DNA of 64,000 nucleotides from Micromonospora sp. C28SCA-DRY-2 (GTDB taxonomy: Bacteria > Actinomycetota > Actinomycetes > Mycobacteriales > Micromonosporaceae), in the NCBI RefSeq assembly GCF_030519475.1, contig NZ_JAUMKD010000002.1, positions 367,501 to 431,500 on the forward strand. The letters are read 5' to 3'. Below are positions 7,399-19,472 of this stretch, piece after piece (the first letter of the stretch is position 1; every line of letters starts with the position of its first letter). The notes beneath the pieces were generated by a model. The model did not search any database, was not told the DNA's origin, and saw only the letters and a list, made by a program, of their open reading frames with translations. Both the position numbers and the translations under genes were made by a program.

Positions 7399-8196
7399 CT
7401 AGCCACCGCTGCTGGCACGTGGGCTGGTTCCGTGCACGGCGGCCGTCGCCTCGGTGGCGGGGCCGGTCGGGCTCGGTCGCCTGGTGAGAACGAACAGTCC
7501 GGTCAGTAGAAGTGCGAGCCACAGCGGCACCAGCAGGGGAACGAGTGACCACCAGGCGGGCCACACCGGTTCGGCGAGCCCGTCCGGGAACAGGTCGGCC
7601 CAGGTGAGGGCGGCGCCCGGGAGCAGGGCGACCGTCACCAGCGTGCGCACCAGCCACGGTACGGGCGGACGTCGCCGCGCCACCACCCAGAACAGCGCCG
7701 CACCGGCAGCAGCGCCGAGGAGGGTGCCGATGAGCGCGGAGGCGAGGAACCTGTCCGGCGCGGCCGGCACGACGCTCAGCGTCGACCAGGTCGCCCGGTG
7801 AGTGAGGGTGACCATCACACCGTTCGCCTCGGCGCGCCAGCCGTCGCACGGGTCGCCCGGAACGCGATGGAGATCCTGCCACCCCAGCGATGCGGCGTTG
7901 CGCCGTAGCTGGTCGGAGAGCGCACAGTTCGCGCGGCCGCGGTAGTGGAAGTCAGCGCGAGCGGAACCGAGATCATCAGCTGCCAGGAAGACGCCGTACC
8001 GGTAGGTGCGGACCACCATGGTGTTGGCGTTCGGCTCGGCCTCGGGGAGCAGCTCTGCCGCCACGGCCCGAGCCCGGTCGGGGCTGAGGGGTACGGTGCC
8101 GCGACCGCCGTACCACGAGCCGATGCTCAGGCCGGCCGTGCCCAGGAGCACCGCGCCGAGCAGCAGCATCGCGACGCCCCGCAGCCGATGTCGCAC
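7399..8196 (-). CDS. Membrane protein of unknown function
   Basis: A 265-residue protein with about four predicted membrane helices. One is near the N-terminus (MLLLGAVLLGTAGLSIGSW), followed by a soluble segment of about 120 residues that includes FHYRGRANCALSD and a Cys pair (C...GDPCDGW), and then three C-terminal helices (LIGTLLGAAAGAALFWVV, LVTVALLPGAALTW, WWSLVPLLVPLWLALLLTGLFVL). The extracytoplasmic domain between helix 1 and helix 2 may hold a disulfide. GTG at 8196 was chosen because GGGGAGGG precedes it by a few bases; the frame stays open upstream but is unlike protein. No family recognised. Confidence 0.65.
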   Translation of the reverse strand: MRHRLRGVAMLLLGAVLLGTAGLSIGSWYGGRGTVPLSPDRARAVAAELLPEAEPNANTMVVRTYRYGVFLAADDLGSARADFHYRGRANCALSDQLRRNAASLGWQDLHRVPGDPCDGWRAEANGVMVTLTHRATWSTLSVVPAAPDRFLASALIGTLLGAAAGAALFWVVARRRPPVPWLVRTLVTVALLPGAALTWADLFPDGLAEPVWPAWWSLVPLLVPLWLALLLTGLFVLTRRPSPTGPATEATAAVHGTSPRASSGG

Positions 8197-8583
8197 CGAC
8201 CCTCCCCTGGTGATGGTGCGGCACAGCGTAGCCCTCGAGATCCACACCAGAGGCCCACGCGAGTCCGGGTCGCCCGTCGTGATCTCGCATTGACCAGGTT
8301 CCCGTGCCATCCGCAGGTCGTGGAGATGGAAGCCGGCCAGGCCCACCGAGGCGATCGTCCTGGTCCACCTCACTGCCCGGCCGAGGTTGCCGGAAGGTAG
8401 CGGCGCACCCTTCACCGAGCGCCTACCTCCCCGGAACGCCCTCGTCGATGACCTCGCGGCCCGGTTTCGGCTGACCCCGTCCACGGCCCGGTAACCGTGG
8501 CAGCGGTCATGGGCGGGCTCGAGACGGACGCAGCTCCGCTGCTGGCCCCACGCGTTCGGCCGATCGACAGCTAGGGTGCCCGC
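8197..8583. other. 387-base non-coding gap between divergent membrane-protein genes
   Basis: This separates the minus-strand gene ending its start at 8196 from the plus-strand gene at 8584. I see no convincing ORF, hairpin or strong promoter. A TAGGGT just before 8584 is too close to the ATG to serve as its -10. Confidence 0.4.
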
Positions 8584-9033
8584 ATGCGGCGGTCACCGAC
8601 GAGCCTCGCGCTCCCACGGGTGTGGCGAGGACTGGCCGCTGCCATGGTCGCAGCCGCTTGGGGCGTCCTCGGCTACGGCCTGATCTTCTCCGCACACGAC
8701 CAGCAGGCATGGGGCGAGCTGGAGGCCGGTGGGCGGTTTGCCGTCAATCTCTTGGTCTATCTGCCCTATTACGCTCTGACGCTGCCCATCGCCGTCGTGG
8801 TCACACTTGGGCTGCTGCGCAAGCCCGACCTGCTGTCTCCACTTGCGGCGACGGCAGCTGCCATCGCGCTTTTCGTGTGGTGGGTGGCCGACCAGGGCTC
8901 GTTGTTCGATCCTCAACCTCAGCTCTCCGCCGCCCTCATGTGGTGCGTGATCGCCGACGCCGCCGCTGCCGGAGCCCTGGCCGGCGCGTGGGTCATGGCA
9001 GCACGGCCCGGGAGCGCTGCTTCCCCACTCTGA
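8584..9033 (+). CDS. Four-helix membrane protein, unknown function
   Basis: A 149-residue protein with four hydrophobic segments: about 17-37 (AAAMVAAAWGVLGYGLIF), 53-75 (FAVNLLVYLPYYALTLPIAVVV), 84-101 and 115-138. The N-terminus is basic, so it probably lies in the cytoplasm. AGGG lies seven bases before the ATG. It stands alone between a divergent unknown membrane protein and the convergent ABC-exporter operon. No motif allows a function to be assigned. Confidence 0.6.
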   Translation: MRRSPTSLALPRVWRGLAAAMVAAAWGVLGYGLIFSAHDQQAWGELEAGGRFAVNLLVYLPYYALTLPIAVVVTLGLLRKPDLLSPLAATAAAIALFVWWVADQGSLFDPQPQLSAALMWCVIADAAAAGALAGAWVMAARPGSAASPL

Positions 9034-9110
9034 TCTCGGCACGCGCTGGCCCGGCGGTAACAGGATCACGCCGGTGCCGTCTCGCGACCGGGAACGCGGC
9101 CCGGCGGCCG

Positions 9111-9713
9111 TCAGTCGCTCGGTAGGTCGCGGCGGACGGCGACGGCCGCGGCTGTGCAGGCCAGGGCCGTCCAGGCAGCGGCGATGAGGAGGCTGCGCTG
9201 ATCGCCGGTGCCGCCGCCCAGGAAGGCGGAGAACGGCAGGGGTGCCTCGAACCTGGCGACCAGGCCCTCGACGAAGACGAACCATCCGGCGTAACCCAGG
9301 AACAGCCAGGTGGGACGACGGACGACCGCCGCGTTGGCGGCGGCGAACACGGCGATGATCGGCACGACCGTCAGGATGTCCTGGTAGCGGCTCGCCTCGC
9401 CCCTGGCGACCACCGTGACGCCGCTGATCGCCGCGAAGCCCAGGGCCACGACCACGCTGGTGACGACCTGGCCGACCAGGACCAGCACCCGTTGTGGTCG
9501 GGCCAGGTAGAGCAGGACGACCGTACGGTGTTGATGGTGCTGGGCCACGATCATGACGGCCAGCCCGAAGGCGCCCATCCCGGCCAGCAGTCCCCAGGCG
9601 TCGATGTTCAGCGCGCCGAACAGCATGCCGAGCACGCCGAACCCGACGATGGAGATCCGGCTGGACCGGATCGTCAGGGCTCGGTAGAGCTCGCTGCTCA
9701 CCAGTGCGATCAT
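9111..9713 (-). CDS. ABC-2-like membrane subunit (second permease of the exporter operon)
   Basis: A 200-residue polytopic membrane protein with about six hydrophobic stretches and a short cytoplasmic start (MIALVSSELYRALTIRSSR), typical of ABC-2-type exporter permeases. It is the last gene of the five-gene operon. Its ATG overlaps the preceding ATPase stop by one base (TGATG), so it is almost certainly the partner of that ATPase. At 200 residues it is somewhat short for a complete ABC-2 permease, which usually has 230-260. The substrate is unknown. Confidence 0.75.
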   Translation of the reverse strand: MIALVSSELYRALTIRSSRISIVGFGVLGMLFGALNIDAWGLLAGMGAFGLAVMIVAQHHQHRTVVLLYLARPQRVLVLVGQVVTSVVVALGFAAISGVTVVARGEASRYQDILTVVPIIAVFAAANAAVVRRPTWLFLGYAGWFVFVEGLVARFEAPLPFSAFLGGGTGDQRSLLIAAAWTALACTAAAVAVRRDLPSD

Positions 9714-10588
9714 CAGCCGGCCGCCAGGTTGAGGAAGATCTGTTCGAGGTTCGGCTTGTCCACGGTCAACTCGTAGATCGGCACCCCCGCGTTGAAGGCG
9801 ATGTCACCCGCGTGCTCGGGGGTCAGTCCCACCACCGCCAGGGTGTGCCCGTCGGTGGTGACGCGGGCTCCGAAGCTCTCGAATGCCTGCCACAGTAGGC
9901 GTGGGTCGCGGCCGCGGATCCGCAGTTGGTGCCCGGAGGTGCCGTACAGGCTGGCCAGCGGCGCCTCGCACCTGATCGTCCCGTTGGCGATGATGACGAC
10001 GTCGTCGATGAGCTGCGCCAGCTCGGAGAGCAGGTGGCTGGAGATCAGTACCGTCCCGCCCTGGCGGGCGTGCTCGCGCAGCAGTCGGCGCAGCCAGGCG
10101 ATGCCCTCGGGATCGAGGCCGTTCGCCGGCTCGTCGAGCACGAGCACCGGTGGGTCTCCCAGCAGCGCGGTGGCCACCGCCAGGCGTTGCCGCATCCCCA
10201 GCGAGTAGTCGCCGCTGCGCCGGTCGGCGGCGTGCGCCAGCCCGACGTGGTCGAGCAGCTCGTCCGCGCGCGACCGGCGCACACCCGCCGCGAGGGCCTG
10301 GGCGACCAGGTGCGCCCGGCCGGTCTGCCCCGGATGGCTGAGGCCCTGTTCCAGGACCGCACCGACCTGCGCCGGCGGGTTAGCGAGGTCCTGGAACCTG
10401 GTGTTGTTGATCAACGCCTTGCCGGAGGTCGGTCGGGTCAGACCGAGCAGCATCCGCAACGTCGTCGTCTTGCCCGCGCCGTTCAGCCCGAGGAACCCGG
10501 TCACCCGGCCGGCTCGGGCCGTGAAGCTGACGCCGTCGACGGCCCGCACGCCGCCGTACGTCTTGGTGAGCGCGAAGGCCTGGATCAC
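9713..10588 (-). CDS. ABC transporter ATP-binding protein (drug/bacitracin-type exporter)
   Basis: A 291-residue ATPase. Visible motifs are Walker A GLNGAGKTTT, signature YSLGMRQRLAVA, Walker B VLVLDEPANGLDPEG and the switch His in ISSHLLSEL. The C-terminal 75 residues (LRIRGRDPRLLWQAFESFG ... LEQIFLNLAAG) are the extra domain usual in BcrA/DrrA-type exporters. GTG at 10588 was chosen because it lies two bases after the preceding permease stop and leads directly into VIQAFALTKTYGG. It presumably pairs with the downstream permease at 9111-9713. Confidence 0.9.
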   Translation of the reverse strand: MIQAFALTKTYGGVRAVDGVSFTARAGRVTGFLGLNGAGKTTTLRMLLGLTRPTSGKALINNTRFQDLANPPAQVGAVLEQGLSHPGQTGRAHLVAQALAAGVRRSRADELLDHVGLAHAADRRSGDYSLGMRQRLAVATALLGDPPVLVLDEPANGLDPEGIAWLRRLLREHARQGGTVLISSHLLSELAQLIDDVVIIANGTIRCEAPLASLYGTSGHQLRIRGRDPRLLWQAFESFGARVTTDGHTLAVVGLTPEHAGDIAFNAGVPIYELTVDKPNLEQIFLNLAAG

Positions 10589-10590
10589 GG

Positions 10591-11274
10591 CTACGCGAAC
10601 CGCAGGTGCCGGCGTTGGCGGAGCCGGACCGCGGCGGCGACGACGACCAGCACGGTGAGCGCGACAGCGAACGCGAGCCCCTGGGTGAGGCCCCGGGTGA
10701 GGTAGCCGCCGTCGGTGTGGTCGATGGCGTACGTGCCGATCTCCCGGCTGAACCAGAACGGCAACGCCCGGGTGGCGGTGTCGGCCGGGTCCATCACCAT
10801 CTGCAGGCCGACGATGGTCAGCAGCACCAGCGTGCCCTCCAACTCGCGGGGCAGCGCGGCACTGAGCAGGAGGCCGAACGGGGTGGCGACGGCCACCGTC
10901 AGCACCATGATGAGGGCGATCGCGCCGTACCGGACGTCGTGCTGGTCGACCAGGATCAGCACGAAGTACGGCGCGGACAGCAGCGCACCGACCGTCCACA
11001 GGGCCAGCAACCGCCCGAGCACCAGGTGCAGGCTGCGGTAGCCGGACAGCCGCAGCCGGGGTTCCATCCCGCGCGCCGCGCTGCCGGCGAAGAGCGCCGC
11101 GGTGCTCAACGCCCAGCCCAGCCCGAGACAGACGAACCGGATCGACTGGCCGAGGTGGTCGCCGCGGCGGCTGAGGTAGAAGGCCAGCGGCAGCAGCAGC
11201 AGGATGAGCAGCACGGAACGGCGGCGCAGCAGCTCGCGCAGCGCGCTCTCGGCCACCACGAGGATCTTGGTCAT
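10591..11274 (-). CDS. ABC-2-like permease (first permease of the exporter operon)
   Basis: A 227-residue membrane protein starting MTKILVVAESALRELLRRRSVLL, a cytoplasmic basic helix of the sort that begins ABC-2 permeases, followed by about six membrane segments (LILLLLPLAFYL, CLGLGWALSTAALFAG, LLALWTVGALLSAPYFVLIL, GAIALIMVLTVAVATPFGLLLS and others). Its ATG overlaps the stop of the HAAS-ATPase gene by four bases (ATGA), so the two are translationally coupled and probably form one transporter. No homologue of known substrate is recognised. Confidence 0.8.
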   Translation of the reverse strand: MTKILVVAESALRELLRRRSVLLILLLLPLAFYLSRRGDHLGQSIRFVCLGLGWALSTAALFAGSAARGMEPRLRLSGYRSLHLVLGRLLALWTVGALLSAPYFVLILVDQHDVRYGAIALIMVLTVAVATPFGLLLSAALPRELEGTLVLLTIVGLQMVMDPADTATRALPFWFSREIGTYAIDHTDGGYLTRGLTQGLAFAVALTVLVVVAAAVRLRQRRHLRFA

Positions 11275-12098
11275 GCGCGGGGCTCCCGGGCGGCGGTCAG
11301 GTCGAGCACGATGTCGACGCGGTCCAGCTGGTTGAGCAGGTGGGTGACGACGACGATCGCCTTGCCGGCGTCGCGCCACCGCCACACCTCGTGCCAGAAG
11401 TCGAGATAGGTCCCCCGGTCGAACCCCTGGTACGGCTCGTCGAGCAACAGCACGTCCGGTTCACCGAGCTGGGCCAGCACCAGGTTCAGCTTCTGCCGCG
11501 TACCGCCGGAGAGGTGCCGGGCCTGGGTGCCGGCCGGCGGGCTCCAGTCCAGCACGGCGGCCCCGGCCCGGCCGGCCCGCCGGGCGGCGGCCCGGTCCAG
11601 GCCCCGGCCCGCGCCGACCAGCACGAAGTGCTCGTCCGGGTCGAGGAACTCGGCGGTGCCGCCGGCCTGCGGGCAGTAGCCGAGCGTGCCGTGCACGCGG
11701 ACGGTGCCGGCGTCCGGGCTCAGCATTCCGGCGCAGATCCGCAGGAAGGTGCTCTTGCCAGCCCCGTTGGCGCCCACCACCGCGGCGATCTCCCCCGCCC
11801 GGACGGTGAGGTCGACCCGGTCCAGGACGGTCCGTCCCCGGTAGCGCTTGCTGATGCCCTGGGCGGCGAGCCGGACCGGGCCCGGCTGCCGGTGGGGTGG
11901 GCGTTGGTCGGGGCCGCCGAGGCTGTCCGCGACCGCCTGGGCGTACACGTCGGGCGGCCCGAAGACCCGCAGCGGCGGTTCCCCGCTCTCGCGCAGGTGG
12001 GTGGCGGCCTCGGCGACGACGTGTCCGGTCAGGTCCGGTCCGACACCGTGCCGGCGCAGTTCGCCGGTGAGGGCGGCAAGCCAGGCGTTGTGGTTCAC
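11271..12098 (-). CDS. ABC transporter ATPase with an N-terminal HAAS-like domain
   Basis: A 275-residue protein. Residues 1-60 (VNHNAWLAALTGELRRHGVG ... YAQAVADSLGG) look like the small helical HAAS/DUF1700-type domain that is often found next to PadR regulators. Residues 75-270 are an ABC ATPase with Walker A GANGAGKST, signature LSGGTRQKLNLV, Walker B VLLLDEPYQGFD and switch His VTHLL. The GTG start overlaps the PadR stop by four bases (GTGA). Joining the HAAS-like segment to the ATPase on one chain is unusual; these are commonly separate proteins. The assignment of that segment rests on composition and context only. Confidence 0.85.
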   Translation of the reverse strand: MNHNAWLAALTGELRRHGVGPDLTGHVVAEAATHLRESGEPPLRVFGPPDVYAQAVADSLGGPDQRPPHRQPGPVRLAAQGISKRYRGRTVLDRVDLTVRAGEIAAVVGANGAGKSTFLRICAGMLSPDAGTVRVHGTLGYCPQAGGTAEFLDPDEHFVLVGAGRGLDRAAARRAGRAGAAVLDWSPPAGTQARHLSGGTRQKLNLVLAQLGEPDVLLLDEPYQGFDRGTYLDFWHEVWRWRDAGKAIVVVTHLLNQLDRVDIVLDLTAAREPRA

Positions 12099-12433
12099 CG
12101 GTTCGGCTCCTCGTGCAGTATCGCGCCGACGCTCGCGGCGAAGGCGGTCCAGTCGGTGGCGGCCGTGCGCAACGCCGCGCTGCCGGCCGGGCTGATCCGG
12201 TAGTACTTGCGGGCGGGGCCGGTCTCGCCCTCCCGCCAGTGCGCGGTGAGCAGGCCGGAGCGCTGCAACCGCAGCAGCACCGGGTAGAGGGTGCCGCCCT
12301 GCACGGCCCCGAGCCCACTGGCCTTCAGCGCCTGCGACAGCTCGTAGCCGTAGGACTCCCCGCGGCTGAGCAGCCCGAGGACGCAGAGGTCGAGCACGCC
12401 GCGCAGCCACTGCGCCCGCCGTTCCTGGTTCAT
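12095..12433 (-). CDS. PadR-family transcriptional regulator
   Basis: A 112-residue winged-helix regulator. The family hallmarks are present: RGVLDLCVLGLLSRGESYGYEL, then GAVQGGTLYPVLLRLQRSGLL and the wing GPARKYYRISPAG. It is the first gene of the exporter operon and probably represses it until an inducing compound binds. I chose the ATG encoding MNQERRAQ, which is the family start; an in-frame ATG 18 codons upstream would place the start inside the promoter region. A symmetric CTAG array overlaps the likely promoter 40-75 bases upstream. Confidence 0.92.
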   Translation of the reverse strand: MNQERRAQWLRGVLDLCVLGLLSRGESYGYELSQALKASGLGAVQGGTLYPVLLRLQRSGLLTAHWREGETGPARKYYRISPAGSAALRTAATDWTAFAASVGAILHEEPNR

Positions 12434-12471
12434 CGCGCGCCGCCGCGGCCCGCTGGCAAGATCACGCAAGG

Positions 12472-12508
12472 ACCCTAGCGCCGCCATCTAGCTAGCGCAA
12501 CAACCTAG
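12472..12508 (-). promoter_or_regulatory. padR operon promoter with symmetric CTAG operator
   Basis: The minus-strand -35 TTGCGC (12495-12500) and -10 TAGGGT (12472-12477) are 17 bases apart. Four CTAG tetramers, starting at 12475, 12488, 12492 and 12505, form the pattern CTAG-N9-CTAGCTAG-N9-CTAG, symmetric about 12491/12492, with CTAGCGC repeated directly. CTAG is generally rare in such genomes. The array covers the -10 and the spacer and flanks the -35, so it is a strong candidate for the PadR autoregulatory operator. Confidence 0.6.
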
Positions 12509-12559
12509 CTGGCGCGCACGTCGCCGGCGCCGTCCGACGGGGCGGATCGGCGGTGCGGG

Positions 12560-13042
12560 CTAGAGGTCGAGGCGGTACCGCTGTTCCAGGCGACCGCTGC
12601 GCGGGTGCGGCGTGGCGTCGCCGTACGGCGACCACCCGGCGCTCTCGTAGAGTGCGACCGCCCGCGGATTGTCCAGGTAGACGGCCAGCTCACCCCGGAC
12701 GAAGCCGGCGCCGGCGAGCTGGCCCGGCAGTGCCAGCAGCAGGTGCCGACCGACACCCCGGCCCCAACTGTCGGGGCGCACGCCGAGGTAGCGGATCTCG
12801 GCGGTCGCCGCGTCCCCCGGCTCGACGGCGGCGAAGCCGACCACCCGGTCACCGGCGTCGAGCGCTACCAGCAGCATCGACCGTGGCGAGCCGTCGAGCA
12901 CCGCCTGGATGACCGGTCGAGCCTGGTCCAGTGGCGCCGCCTCCGGGTCGCCGTCGCGGGCGGCCGTCGCCTCGGCCCAGATCGTGGCCGCCTCGTCGAC
13001 GTACTCACCGCGGCGGGCCACCCGTACCTGCGCGTTGGTCAT
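12560..13042 (-). CDS. GNAT-family N-acetyltransferase
   Basis: A 160-residue GCN5-type acetyltransferase. The acetyl-CoA binding segment is IRYLGVRPDSWGRGVGRHLLLAL (motif RGVGRHL, about residues 95-118), and the C-terminal half has the typical VYLDNPRAVALYESAGWSPYG. The ATG at 13042 gives MTNAQVRVARRGEYVD, a normal GNAT start; upstream codons are non-protein-like. It is transcribed away from the HAD phosphatase gene and lies upstream of the exporter operon without overlap. The substrate is not predictable. Confidence 0.9.
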   Translation of the reverse strand: MTNAQVRVARRGEYVDEAATIWAEATAARDGDPEAAPLDQARPVIQAVLDGSPRSMLLVALDAGDRVVGFAAVEPGDAATAEIRYLGVRPDSWGRGVGRHLLLALPGQLAGAGFVRGELAVYLDNPRAVALYESAGWSPYGDATPHPRSGRLEQRYRLDL

Positions 13043-13157
13043 CGGCTCAGTCTGCCCATGCCGGTTGGCGGTGACGACCGGATTCCGCCCGCGCCGGCTC
13101 GCCCCGAGCCGGCGACGCCGACCGCGCCGACCGGGCGCGGGTGGCAGGATCCGGCTC

Positions 13158-13982
13158 GTGGGTGGGAGACGTGACGTACGGGCCGTGGTCACCGACCTGG
13201 ACGGCACCATCGTCCGGGCCGACGGCACGGTGAGCGAGGCGACCCTGGCGGCCGGCCGGGCGCTGCGGGCGGCCGGGATCCCGCTGGTGGCCGCCACCGC
13301 CCGGACCCCGGCCGGAATCCGGGCGCTGGGCGCCCTCGCGCCGCTGCTCAGCGTCGCCGTCTGCTGCACCGGCGCGATCGGCTACGACCCGGTCGGTGAC
13401 CGGCTGCTGTGGCGGGAACGGATGCCGCGCGAGACCGTCACCGGGTTGCTCGACCGCCTCTCCGGGCAGTTGCCGGACGCGGAGTTGGCGGTCTACGACG
13501 GCCGGGCGTGGTTCATGACCGCGGCCTACCGGGCCATCCGGGGAGCCGACCATTTCGGACCACGAGCGGTGGTGGAGCGCCGGTGGCTGCCCGAGGTCGA
13601 CGCCTGCGTGGCGGCCGTCTGCCACCCCGGCCTCGATCCGCCCGCGCTGATCGCCGCGCTGTCCGCCGCCGGCACCCCGCCGGTCGCGGCGACCTTCGGC
13701 CAGGCCGGCGCACGCGCCGTCGAGGTGGCGCCGGCCGGAGTCGACAAGGCCAGCGGTGTGCTGCGCGCCCTCGCCGTGCTGGACGTGCCCTCCCAGCGCG
13801 CCGTCGCGTTCGGCGACATGCCGATCGACCTGCCGATGTTCGCCGCCGTCGGGCTCGGCGTCGCGATGGCGGACGCGCACCCGGAGGTGCTCGCCGCGGC
13901 CGGCGAGAGCACCGGCGGCGTCGAGGAGGACGGGTTCGCCGACTGGCTGCGCCGGGCGCGGGTGATCGGCCCGGCGGACTGA
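13158..13982 (+). CDS. HAD-superfamily hydrolase (Cof/type IIB phosphatase)
   Basis: A 274-residue predicted sugar-phosphate phosphatase. Motif I is VVTDLDGTIVRADG (about residues 8-21). Motif II is the Thr in VAATARTPAGI, the Lys is in GVDKASGVLRAL, and motif IV is AVAFGDMPIDLPMFAAVG. The large C2 cap between motifs II and III (about 75-190) places it in the Cof type. The GTG start at 13158 has AGGA eight bases upstream. It is convergent with the protease gene, with a hairpin terminator between them. Confidence 0.92.
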   Translation: MGGRRDVRAVVTDLDGTIVRADGTVSEATLAAGRALRAAGIPLVAATARTPAGIRALGALAPLLSVAVCCTGAIGYDPVGDRLLWRERMPRETVTGLLDRLSGQLPDAELAVYDGRAWFMTAAYRAIRGADHFGPRAVVERRWLPEVDACVAAVCHPGLDPPALIAALSAAGTPPVAATFGQAGARAVEVAPAGVDKASGVLRALAVLDVPSQRAVAFGDMPIDLPMFAAVGLGVAMADAHPEVLAAAGESTGGVEEDGFADWLRRARVIGPAD

Positions 13983-14064
13983 GGCCACGCGCCGGACCGG
14001 CCCGCTTTCCCTGCGCCCGCAGGTCGGGCGGGCATCGCGCCGGCGTCCCGCCGGCCCGGTACGC

Positions 14065-14098
14065 CGGTGGCCCGGCCGCCGACACGACCGGGCCACCG
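14065..14098. terminator. Bidirectional stem-loop terminator
   Basis: An 11-bp perfect stem (CGGTGGCCCGG with CCGGGCCACCG) closes a 12-base loop in the gap between the convergent HAD and protease genes. It lacks a T-run. Confidence 0.55.
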
Positions 14099-14107
14099 AC
14101 CCTCGAA

Positions 14108-18212
<4,105 letters not shown>

Positions 18213-18214
18213 GC

Positions 18215-18288
18215 CCGACGCGGCGCCGCCCACCACCCGACGCGGCGCCGCCCACCACCCGACGCGGCGCCGCCCACCACCCGACGCC
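18215..18288. repeat. 22-bp tandem repeat, three perfect copies plus a partial
   Basis: CCGACGCGGCGCCGCCCACC plus AC is repeated without change at 18215, 18237 and 18259, and a fourth copy breaks down after eight bases at 18281. It starts two bases after the stop codon of the Hsp70-propeller gene. Each unit contains the self-complementary GGCGCC. Confidence 0.9.
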
Positions 18289-18358
18289 ACCCGCCGGCCG
18301 CCACCCGGCCACGCCGGCCGCCCGTTTTGCGGGGGGACGCCCCGGGTAGGGCATCGGC

Positions 18359-18625
18359 ATGGACACGAACACGAAGGCGCACCTGGTCGGCGGGCCGCGC
18401 GACGGCAGCACCCACGACGCCGGCGACAGCGCGCTGCTGGAGCTGGAGATCGACGGGATGATCCACCGCTACGTGCGGACCACGAAGCGGCACGGCGAGG
18501 ACGGCATCCTCTACAACTACGACGGCATGGTGGCACCGGGCGGCGGCGAGCCCGGCGTCGAGGACCCGGCCGCCCGGGTCGCCTCGCCCAAGGCGGACGC
18601 CGAGGGGCAGGGCGGCTCGCACTGA
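18359..18625 (+). CDS. Conserved-looking small protein, unknown function
   Basis: An 88-residue acidic soluble protein: MDTNTKAHLVGGPRDGSTHDAGDS, then a compact core LLELEIDGMIHRYVRTTKRHGEDGILYNYDG, and a Gly/Ala/Asp-rich tail. The core resembles small actinobacterial proteins annotated only as hypothetical. The ATG at 18359 has a purine-rich GGGTAGGGCATC before it. It lies 147 bases after the Hsp70-propeller gene and before a double hairpin terminator. No function can be assigned. Confidence 0.7.
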   Translation: MDTNTKAHLVGGPRDGSTHDAGDSALLELEIDGMIHRYVRTTKRHGEDGILYNYDGMVAPGGGEPGVEDPAARVASPKADAEGQGGSH

Positions 18626-18718
18626 GCCATCGATCAGCGACACGGTCGGTGTGGCCGGCCACGGATGATCCGCGGCCGGCCGGGTAAGCAGCGGCCGTCC
18701 TGGTGGAGAGACGACCTC

Positions 18719-18781
18719 GGTCGCGGGGCCCGCGACCGGACGCCCCCGGGCGGGCGGCGGCAGGCCGACCCGCCCGGGGCG
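18719..18781. terminator. Double hairpin between convergent genes
   Basis: Two adjacent hairpins: a perfect one at 18719-18737 (GGTCGCGGG / CCCGCGACC around one G) and a larger one at 18741-18781 (CGCCCCCGGGCGGG with CCCGCCCGGGGCG). They lie between the plus-strand gene ending at 18625 and the minus-strand gene ending at 18795, so they can serve both. Confidence 0.5.
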
Positions 18782-18794
18782 TACCGGGGGTGGC

Positions 18795-19361
18795 TCAGTT
18801 GTTGGTGATCCAGTTCCAGGCCGACACGACCCACTCGGTCTGCTGGAGGTAGGCGACGCCGAGGCCGACCAGGAAGACCGCGGTCACCAGGTGCGCGCCG
18901 CGGGCGCTGCGGCGTACCCGGCCGAGTTGCCGCTCCAGCACCACCCGGCCGAGCAGCCGGGCGAGCGCGAAGAGCCCGGCCGCCACCAGCAGGCTCAGCA
19001 CGAAGATCAGGAACGGGCCGGTCAGGTCACCGCCGCCGGAGATCGCCCAGATGCCCCAGCAGACGAAGGCGAAGAGCACCCCGGCGGCGCTCCACTCGCC
19101 GCCGCGCCGCAACTGCGCCAGGTGCCAGCTCATCGGCCGCCGCGGCGCCGGCTCGCCCGGCCAGCCGGTGCCGGTCGGCTCCTGGACCACCGGGAACGGC
19201 TCGGTGCGGGGCGTGCGGGGCCGGCCGACCGACGCCACCCCGGGCCGGAACGCGTCGCGCTGCGAGGGCACCCCGACGCCGGGCTGCGGCGGCACCCCGG
19301 CCCCCGGCTGCGGCGGCACCTCGACGGTCCGCTCCGCCCACGGCTGCGTCTGGTCTGCCAT
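18795..19361 (-). CDS. Membrane protein with proline-rich cytoplasmic N-terminus, unknown function
   Basis: A 188-residue protein. Residues 1-85 are hydrophilic and contain two or three near-identical pieces (PPQPGAGV, PPQPGVGV). Three membrane helices follow: about 92-108 (AAGVLFAFVCWGIWAI), 113-138 (GPFLIFVLSLLVAAGLFALARLL) and 156-172 (LVTAVFLVGLGVAYL). A C-terminal tail rich in Trp and Asn (SAWNWITNN) closes the protein. GGGGAGGGG lies five bases before the ATG. It diverges from the eis-like gene. No family assigned. Confidence 0.7.
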   Translation of the reverse strand: MADQTQPWAERTVEVPPQPGAGVPPQPGVGVPSQRDAFRPGVASVGRPRTPRTEPFPVVQEPTGTGWPGEPAPRRPMSWHLAQLRRGGEWSAAGVLFAFVCWGIWAISGGGDLTGPFLIFVLSLLVAAGLFALARLLGRVVLERQLGRVRRSARGAHLVTAVFLVGLGVAYLQQTEWVVSAWNWITNN

Positions 19362-19472
19362 GTCGTCCCCTCCCCTGGACCGGCGGCGGCCCACCGGTCG
19401 CCGTCCCGGTTTCGAGGGTAGCCAGCCGGCAAATCGGTCGCCGACCGCGCACCGGTCGGTTAGACACGAGCC

